Shown: positions 56,702 to 64,000 of the stretch, piece by piece
How the letters are laid out: each line of letters begins with the position of its first letter
Numbering within the stretch: the stretch's first letter is position 1
Assembly: GCA_032622095.1 (NCBI GenBank)
Contig: CP136062.1
Location: 8,149,710-8,213,709, forward strand
Source: Siphonodentalium dalli
Taxonomy: Eukaryota > Mollusca > Scaphopoda > Gadilida > Siphonodentaliidae
Length of the DNA: 64,000 bases
Direction: 5' to 3'
The notes under the pieces: generated by a model
Databases searched by the model: none
Told to the model about the DNA's origin: nothing
What the model saw: the letters and a program-made list of their open reading frames with translations, nothing else
Position numbers and translations under genes: made by a program

Positions 56702-56830
56702 CGTCCACAGTTCACCTTGGAAAATTCCAACTGCACCCCCCCCCTTGAATCAGAATCAGACCAAATACATATTTTTGCATAATTCCATTTGCACCTCTGG
56801 TCTAATATCATATATATTCATAAACCATGG
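56702..56830 (-). repeat. Dispersed repeat R1, inverted copy 3 (inside the hAT element)
   Basis: CACCTTGGAAAATTCCAACT, a poly-C run, TTGAATCAGAATCAGACCAA and AATTCCATTTGCACC are the reverse complement of the copy at 38471-38616. It was carried along with, or inserted into, the hAT element. Confidence 0.8.
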
Positions 56831-57219
56831 TTCTATATATTCCCGGAATGAGACCATTCAGATATTTTTACCTGAAAAATTGCCTAAAATCTAACATCTA
56901 GCGGTCTAACTCCAGACAAATGCACACGGCTACGAACAAGAGACCAGGACACACCGGGCTGTTCATGGTTGCTCGGCCCGGGTGAGAACATTTTGAGAAC
57001 TATACAAGAAAATCTCGAATCCGATAAACTAGACTGGCATCAACTGAAGCGTTCCTATTTTCTTGTAAATTTCAATTGGGGGAGGGGTGCGTAAGAATTT
57101 TGTTGGGATTTACAGCTGGGAGTTGCCGTTAAAATCTGGAGATTAATGGGGTCTTTACGTGGTGTTATATGATGCCGACAAGTTCATTTAATGTCAAAAT
57201 TACGATTAGCCAATTCGGC

Positions 57220-57375
57220 TGGTTAAAAAACACATGTGGCGGCCCACGTCCGGAATTTTCCCGGTCTCCCGATCGGCCATGCAGGCCGCCTCTGCCCTCA
57301 TGAATTTATGTGAGAAGAGTACCATCTTATTGGATACACGGCTGGTTAAACAACACATGTGGCGCCCACGTCGGT
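57220..57375 (+). repeat. Internal duplication of the hAT right arm, 122 bp
   Basis: CTGGTTAAAAAACACATGTG at 57220 recurs as CTGGTTAAACAACACATGTG at 57342, and the first copy is followed by CCCGGTCTCCCGATCGGCC and GCCTCTG, the same as the true right end at 57525-57553. One arm was duplicated before or after insertion. Confidence 0.7.
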
Positions 57376-60300
57376 TTCATTTGCGGCCCAAGTTGTGGTT
57401 GGGCGGCCCAAATACATATACCCCCCCCCCCCCCAAACCGTAAAAACCCCCCTCGGATTCTCGCTTGATAGAAAATCACGTGGAATCATAATTTTTCCGG
57501 CCTCCGGCCCATCGGGAAATTTCCCGGTCTCCCGATCGGCCAGTCCGCCTCTGGTCCGACTGATTTAAAGGGTTAAACAAACTCTAAAACGGTCCGGCTG
57601 ATTTAAAGGGTTAAACAAATTCGAACACGGTCCGGCTGATTGAAAGGGTTAAACAAACTCTAACACGATCCGGCAGATTTAAAGGATTAAACAAACTCCG
57701 GTCCGCTTCGGCTGATTTAAATGGTTAAACAAACTCCGACATGGTCCGGCTGGTTTAAATGGTTAAACAAACTCCGACACGGTCCGGCTGATTTAATTGG
57801 GTTAAACAAACTCCGAAACGGTCCGGTAGATTCAAATGGTTAAACAAACTCCGACACGGTCCTACTGATTTAAAGGGTTAAACAAACTCAAACACTGTCC
57901 GCCTGATTTAAAGGGTTAAACAAACTCCGACACGGTCCGACTGATTTAAAGTGATAACCAAACTCTAACACGGTCCGACAGATTTAAAGGGTTAAACAAA
58001 CTATAACACGGTCCTACTGATTTAAATGGTTAAACAAACTCCGACACGGTCCGGCTGATTTAAATGGTTAAACAAACTCGACACGATCCGGCTGATTTAA
58101 ATGGTTAAACAAACTCTAACACGGTCCTACAGATTTAAAGGGTTAAACAAACTCCGACACGGTCCGGCTGATTTAAATGGTTAAACAAACTCGACACGAT
58201 CCGGCTGATTTAAATGGTTAAACAAACTCTAACACGGTCCTACTGATTTAAAGGGTTAAACAAACTTCGACACGGTCCGGTTGATTTAAATTGTTAAACA
58301 AACTCCGACACGGTCTGGCTGATTTAAAGGGTTAAACAAACCCCGACACGACCCGGCTGATTTAAATGGGTTAATCAAACTCCGACACGGTCCGGCTGAT
58401 TTAAAGGGCTAAACAAACCCCGACAAGGTCCGGTATATTCAAAGGGTAAAACAAACTCCAACACGGTCCTACTGATTTAAAGGGTTAAACAAACTCTGAC
58501 ACTGTCCGGCTGATTTAAAGGGTTAAACAATCTCCGACAAGGTCCGGCTGATTGAATTGGTTAAACAAACTCTAACACGGCCCTACTGATTTAAAGGGTT
58601 AAACATTCTCTAACACGGTCCGGCTAATTTAAAGGGCTAAACAAACTCTAACACGGTGCTACTGATTTAAAGGGTTAACTAAACTCCGACATGGTCCTAC
58701 TGATTTAAAGGGTTAAACAAACTCCGACATGGTCCTACTGATTTAAAGGGTTAAACAAACTCCGACATGGTCCGGCTGATTTAAATGGTTAAACAAACTG
58801 CGGTCCCCTCCGGCTGATTTAAATGGGTAAACAAACCCCGACGTGGTCCGGCTGATTTAAACGGGTTAGTCAAACCCCGACACGGTCCGGCTGATTTAAA
58901 GGGATAAACAAACCCCGACATGGTCCGGCTGATTTAAATGGGTTAAACAAACTCCGACACGGTCCGACTGATTTAAATGGGTTAAACAAACTCCGACACG
59001 GTCCGGCTGATTTAAATGGGTTAAACAAACTCCGACACGGTCCGGCTGATTTAATTGGGTTAAACAAACTCCGAAACGGTCCGGTAGATTCAAATGGTTA
59101 AACAAACTCCGACACGGTCCTACTGATTTAAAGGGTTAAACAAACTCAAACACTGTCCGCCTGATTTAAAGGGTTAAACAAACTCCGACACGGTCCGACT
59201 GATTTAAAGTGATAACCAAACTCTAACACGGTCCGACAGATTTAAAGGGTTAAACAAACTCTAACACGGTCCTACTGATTTAAAGGGTTAAACAAACTCA
59301 AACAGGGTCCTACTGATTTAAAGGGTTAAACCAACTATAACACGGTCCTACTGATTTAAAGTGTTAAACAAACACTAACACGGTCCTACTGATTTAAAGG
59401 GTTAAACCAACTATAACACGGTCCTACTGATTTAAAGTGTTAAACAAACACTAACACGGTCCTACTGATTTAAATGGTTAAACAAACTCCGACACGGTCC
59501 GGCTGATTTAAATGGTTAAACAAACTCGACACGATCCGGCTGATTTAAATGGTTAAACAAACTCTAACACAGTCCTACTGATTTAAAGGGTTAAACAAAC
59601 TCCGACACGGTCCGGCTGATTTAAATTGTTAAACAAACTCCGACACGGTCTGGCTGATTTAAAGGGTTAAACAAACCCCGACACGACCCGGCTGATTTAA
59701 ATGGGTTAATCAAACTCCGACACGGTCCGGCTGATTTAAAGGGCTAAACAAACCCCGACAAGGTCCGGTATATTCAAAGGGTAAAACAAACTCCAACACG
59801 GTCCTACTGATTTAAAGGGTTAAACAAACTCTGACACTGTCCGGCTGATTTAAAGGGTTAAACAATCTCCGACAAGGTCCGGCTGATTGAATTGGTTAAA
59901 CAAACTCTAACACGGCCCTACTGATTTAAAGGGTTAAACATTCTCTAACACGGTCCGGCTAATTTAAAGGGTTAAACAAACTCTAACACGGTGCTACTGA
60001 TTTAAAGGGTTAACTAAACTCCGACATGGTCCTACTGATTTAAAGGGTTAAACAAACTCCGACATGGTCCTACTGATTTAAAGGGTTAAACAAACTCCGA
60101 CATGGTCCGGCTGATTTAAATGGTTAAACAAACTGCGGTCCCCTCCGGCTGATTTAAATGGGTAAACAAACCCCGACGTGGTCCGGCTGATTTAAACGGG
60201 TTAGTCAAACCCCGACACGGTCCGGCTGATTTAAAGGGATAAACAAACCCCGACATGGTCCGGCTGATTTAAATGGGTTAAACAAACTCCGACACGGTCC

Positions 60301-60599
60301 GACTGATTTAAATGGGTTAAACAAACTTCGACACGGTCCGGCTGATTTAAATGGGTTAAACAAACTCCGACACGGTCCGACTGATTTAAAGGGTTAAACA
60401 AACTCCGACACGGTCCGACTGATTTAAATGGGTTAAACAAACTCCGACACGGTCCGGCTGATTTAAATGGGTTAAACAAACTCCGACACGGTCCGGCTGA
60501 TTTAAATGGGTTAAACAAACCCCGACAAGGTCCGGCATATTTAGAGGGTTAAACAAACTCCGACATGGACCCAGCTGATTTAAAGGATAAGACAAAGTC

Positions 60600-60790
60600 C
60601 CACATATTAAAGGCTTAAACAGACTCCGATGCGGTCCTGACCGATTTAAAGGTTAAGTCGAACCCGACATGGTCCACCTGAAAAACAGGTTTAACCAAAC
60701 TCTGACACGTTTCATGGGAGTCTGGCTTTTTCACGGCCGCTGTGGCTCTTTAATGGGAGACTGGCTTTTTCACGGGAGCTGTGGCTCTTT
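60600..60790 (+). repeat. Non-38-bp spacer in the satellite, copy 1
   Basis: It holds TTAAAGGCTTAAACAGACTC, GCGGTCCTGACCGATTTAAA, CCTGAAAAACAGGTTTAACC (with a CCTG/CAGG hairpin) and then two adjacent ~39-bp units, ATGGGAGTCTGGCTTTTTCA and ATGGGAGACTGGCTTTTTCA, each ending GCTGTGGCTCTTT. Other copies are at 61411-61600 and 62164-62355. Confidence 0.9.
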
Positions 60791-61410
60791 CGGTCCGACT
60801 GATTTAATGGGTTAAACAAACTCCGACACGGTCCTACTGATTTAAAGGGTTAAACAAACTCCGACACGGTCCGGCTGATTTTTAAATGGTTAAACAAACT
60901 CTAACATGGTCCGGCTGATTTAAAGGGTTAAACAAACCCCGACACGGTCCGGCTGATTTAAATGGGTTAAACAAAAATCCGACATGGTCCGGTAGATTCA
61001 AATGGTTACAAAAACTCCGACACTGTCCTGCTGATTTAAAGGGTTAAACAAATTCCGACACGGTCAGGCTGATTTAAAGGGTTAAACAAACTCTAACATG
61101 GTCCGGCTGATTTAAAGGGTTAAACAAACTCTAACATGGTCTTACTGATTTAAAGGGTTAAACAAACCCCACTACGGTCCGGCTGATTTAAAGGTTAAAC
61201 AAACTATAACACGGTCCGGCTGATTTAAAGGGTTAAACAAACTCCGGTCCGCTCCGGCTGATTTAAATGGTTAAACAAACACCGACATGTCCGGCTGATT
61301 TAAATAGGTTAAACAAACTCCGACACGGTCCGACTGATTTAAATTTTTAAACAAACACCGACACTGTCCGGCTGATTTAAATTTTTAAACAAACCCCGGC
61401 ACGGTCCGGC

Positions 61411-61600
61411 TCATATTACAGGCTTAAACAAACTCCGTCGCGGTCCTGACCGATTGAAAGGTTAAGTCGAACTCCGACATGGTCCGCCTGAAAAACAGGT
61501 TTAACCAAACTCTGACACGTTTCATGGGAGTCTAGCTTTTTCACGGGAGCTGTGGCTCTTTCATGGGAGACTGGCTTTTTCACGGGAGCTGTGGCTCTTT
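61411..61600 (+). repeat. Non-38-bp spacer in the satellite, copy 2
   Basis: Same order of parts as copy 1, somewhat more diverged (TCATATTACAGGC, CGTCGCGGTCCTGACC). Confidence 0.88.
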
Positions 61601-62163
61601 CGTGTGAGATTTAAAGGGTTAAACACACTCCGACATGGTCCGGCTGATTTAAATGGTTAAACAAACTCCGGTCCGCTCCGGCTGATTTAAATGGGTGAAC
61701 AAACCCCGACGTGGTCCGGCTGATTTAAATGGTTAATCAAACCCCGACACGGTCCGGCTTATTTAAACGGATAAACAAACCCGACATGGTCCGGCTGATT
61801 TAAATGGTTAATCAAACCCCGACACGGTCCGGCTTATTTAAACGGATAAACAAACCCGACATGGTCTGGCTGATTTAAACGGGTTAGACAAACCTCGACA
61901 CGGTCCGGCTGATTTAAAGGGATAAACAAACACCGACATGGTCCGGCTGATTTAAATGGGTTAAACAAACTCCGACACGGTCCGACTGATTTAAATGGTT
62001 AAACAAACCCCGACACGGTCCGGCTGATTTAATTGGGTTAAACAAACTCCGACACGGTCCGGCTGATTTAAATGGGTTAAACAAACTCCGACACGGTCCG
62101 ACTGATATAAAGGGTTAAACAAACCCCGACAAGGTCCGGCTGATTTAAAGGATAAGACAAACT

Positions 62164-62355
62164 CCCACATATTAAAGGCTTAAACAGACTCCGATGCGGT
62201 CCTGACCGATTTAAAGGTTAAGTCGAATCCGACATGGTCCACCTGAAAAACAGGTTTAACCAAACTCGGACACGTTTCATGGGAGTCTGGCTTTTTCACG
62301 GGCGCTGTGGCTCTTTAATGGGAGACTGGCTTTTTCACGGGGGCTGTGGCTCTTT
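62164..62355 (+). repeat. Non-38-bp spacer in the satellite, copy 3
   Basis: Nearly identical to copy 1 and 1565 bp away, so copies 1 and 3 belong to a duplicated higher-order block. Confidence 0.9.
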
Positions 62356-64000
62356 CGGTCCGACTGATTTAATGGGTAAAACAAACTCCGACACGGTCCT
62401 ACTGATTTAAAGGGTTAAACAAACTCCGACACGGTCCGGCTGATTTTTAAACGGTTAAACAAACTCTAACATGGTCCGGCTGATTTAAAGGGTTAAACAA
62501 ACCCCGACACGGTCCGGCTGATTTAAATGGGTTAAACAAAAATCCGACACGGTCCGGTAGATTCAAATGGTTACAGAAACTCCGACACTGTCCTACTGAT
62601 TTAAGGGGTTAAACAAACTCCGACACGGTCGGGCTGTTTTAAAGGGTTAAACAAACTCTAAATGGTCCGGCTGATTTAAAGGGTTAAACAAACTCTAACA
62701 TGGTCTTACTGATTTAAAGGGTTAAACAAACCCCACTACGGTCCGGCTGATTTAAAGGGTTAAACAAACTCTAACACGGTCCGGCTGTTTTAAAGGGTTA
62801 AACAAACTCTAATACGATCCGGCTGATTTAAATGTTTAAACAAACTCCGACATGGTCCGGCTGATTTAAATGGTTAAACAAACTCCGACACGGTCCGGCT
62901 GAGTTAAATGGGTTAAACAAACTCCGGTTCGCTCCGGCTGATTTAAAGGGTTAAACAAACTCCGACATGGTCCGGCTGATTTAAAGGGTTAAACAAACTC
63001 CGACATGGTCCGGCTGATTTAAATGGTTAAACAAAATCCGACACGGTCCGGCTGATTTAAATGGGTTAAACAAACTCCGACACGGTCCGGTAGATTCAAA
63101 TGGTTAAACAAACTCCGACACGGTCCGGCTGATTTAAAGGGTTAAACAAACGCCGACAAGGTCCGGCTGATTTAAATGGTTAAACAAACCCCGACACTGT
63201 CCGACTGATTTTAAGGGTTAACCAAACTATAACACGTTCCTACTGATTTAAAGGGCTAAACAAACCCCGACACGGTCCGACTGATTTTAAAGGTTAAACA
63301 AACACTAACACGGTCCTACTGATTTAAAGGGTTAAACAAACTCCGACATGGTCCGCCTGGTATAAATGGTTAAACAAACCCCGACACGGTCCGGCTGATT
63401 TAAACGGATAAACAAACAACGACATGGTCCTACTGATTTTAAGGGTTAAACAAACTCCGACACGGTCCGACAGATTTTAAATGTTAAACAAACACTAACA
63501 CGGTCCTACTGATTTAAAGGGTTAAACAAACTCCGACATGGTCCGCCTGGTATAAATGGTTAAACAAACCCCGACACGGTCCGGCTGATTTAAACGGATA
63601 AACAAACAACGACATGGTCCGGCTGATTTAAATGAGTTAAACAAACTCCGACACGGTCCGGCTGATTTAAATGGGTTAGACAAACCCCGACACGGTCCGG
63701 CTGATTTAAAGGGATAAACAAATCCCGACAAGGTCCGGCTGATTTAAATGGGTTAAACAAACTCCGACACGGTCCGGCTGATTTAAATTTTTAAACAAAC
63801 TCCGGCACGGTCCCGCTGATTTAAATGGGTTAAACAAACTCCGACACGGACCGACTTATTTAAATGGGTTAGACAAACCCCGACACGGTCCGGCTGATTT
63901 AAATAGGTTAAACAAACTCCGACACTGTCCGACTGATTTAAATTTTTAAACAAACACCGACACGGTCCGGTTGATTTAAATGGGTTAAACAAACTCCGAC

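Larger units (their letters stand above)
56623..57553. mobile_element. Non-autonomous hAT transposon inserted in the satellite
   Basis: Inverted ends CAGAGGCGAACTGG (56623) and CCAGTCCGCCTCTG (57540-57553) match the hAT CAGxGGCG consensus at 13 of 14 positions. The 8-bp duplication GTCCGACT flanks it exactly (56615-56622 and 57554-57561), and the host sequence is satellite on both sides. No transposase is present in 931 bp. The interior holds repeat R1 (56702-56830), poly-G and poly-C runs, and a second copy of the right end at 57250-57298. Confidence 0.92.
56525..64000 (+). repeat. 38-bp satellite array with higher-order structure
   Basis: The unit is TTTAAAGGGTTAAACAAACT followed by CCGACACGGTCCGGCTGA. 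Copies differ at a few positions (GGG/TGG, CTCC/CTCT/CCCC, GGCTGA/TACTGA/GACTGA). About three copies precede an inserted hAT element, and over 160 follow, up to the window edge. Two larger periods are visible: about 1258-1335 bp (57811 matches 59069, 58431 matches 59766, with two extra units gained) and about 1565 bp (60601 matches 62166). Repetitive open frames on the minus strand are artefacts of near-39-bp spacing. Confidence 0.97.

Noticed and set aside
58870-63992. Minus-strand open frames reading FNPFKSAGPCRSL repeats
   Set aside because: A satellite artefact: units near 39 bp give a 13-codon repeat. Neither codon use nor context suggests a gene.

Overview
The window is eukaryotic, and most likely from a mollusc or another lophotrochozoan. 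Genes are split by large introns with GT/AG junctions. There are many decayed non-LTR retrotransposons, and fold-back MITEs are common. Two repeat styles familiar from molluscan genomes are present: a tRNA-headed SINE ending in (ATCA)n, and repeats carrying the phrase GAGTTATCTCCCTTTA. The species call is inference. No rRNA, functional tRNA, CRISPR or prokaryotic operon structure is visible.

The main host gene is on the minus strand. Five coding exons join with matching phases across 28 kb: 35386-35293, 27639-27403, 13846-13524, 11423-11316 and 7298-7073. They encode a type II membrane protein: a short basic tail, a signal anchor, a coiled stem, then a lumenal domain with VIVTAASSNH, YYDLGL, YSWK and MIWADSSIRF. 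This resembles the nematode/mollusc DUF1647 (PF07801) glycosyltransferase-like family. The 3' end was not found. Its introns hold almost all repeats in the left half. Two of its exon/intron junctions have been copied into tandem repeats: exon 4 with its donor lies inside a 68-bp G-rich minisatellite (7987-11224), and the exon 1 donor lies inside a 64-bp repeat (34986-35299).

Left flank (1-6100): a minus-strand LINE relic broken by a fold-back MITE and by a SINE with a perfect 14-bp target duplication, then a Crypton-like tyrosine recombinase relic, then a CR1-like LINE with its 3' hairpin and TAA tail. Introns (7.3-35.3 kb): an RT fragment, the minisatellite, hairpin MITEs, a nearly intact L2/CR1-type LINE (one in-frame stop, 17590-21075), a LINE that kept ORF1 and its 3' end only (21445-23590), a 3-kb element with inverted ends and palindromic tandem arrays (23992-27044), and two head-to-head LINE relics (28600-32160).

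Right of the gene (35.4-56.5 kb): a candidate plus-strand gene end (acidic terminal exon 36740-36859 with a poly(A) signal), a DNA transposon with 16-bp inverted ends (37818-39140), several palindromes, diverged duplications and dispersed repeats, and no other recognised gene. From 56525 to the window edge lies a 38-bp satellite of over 160 copies with higher-order structure. A non-autonomous hAT element interrupts it and carries a perfect 8-bp target duplication.
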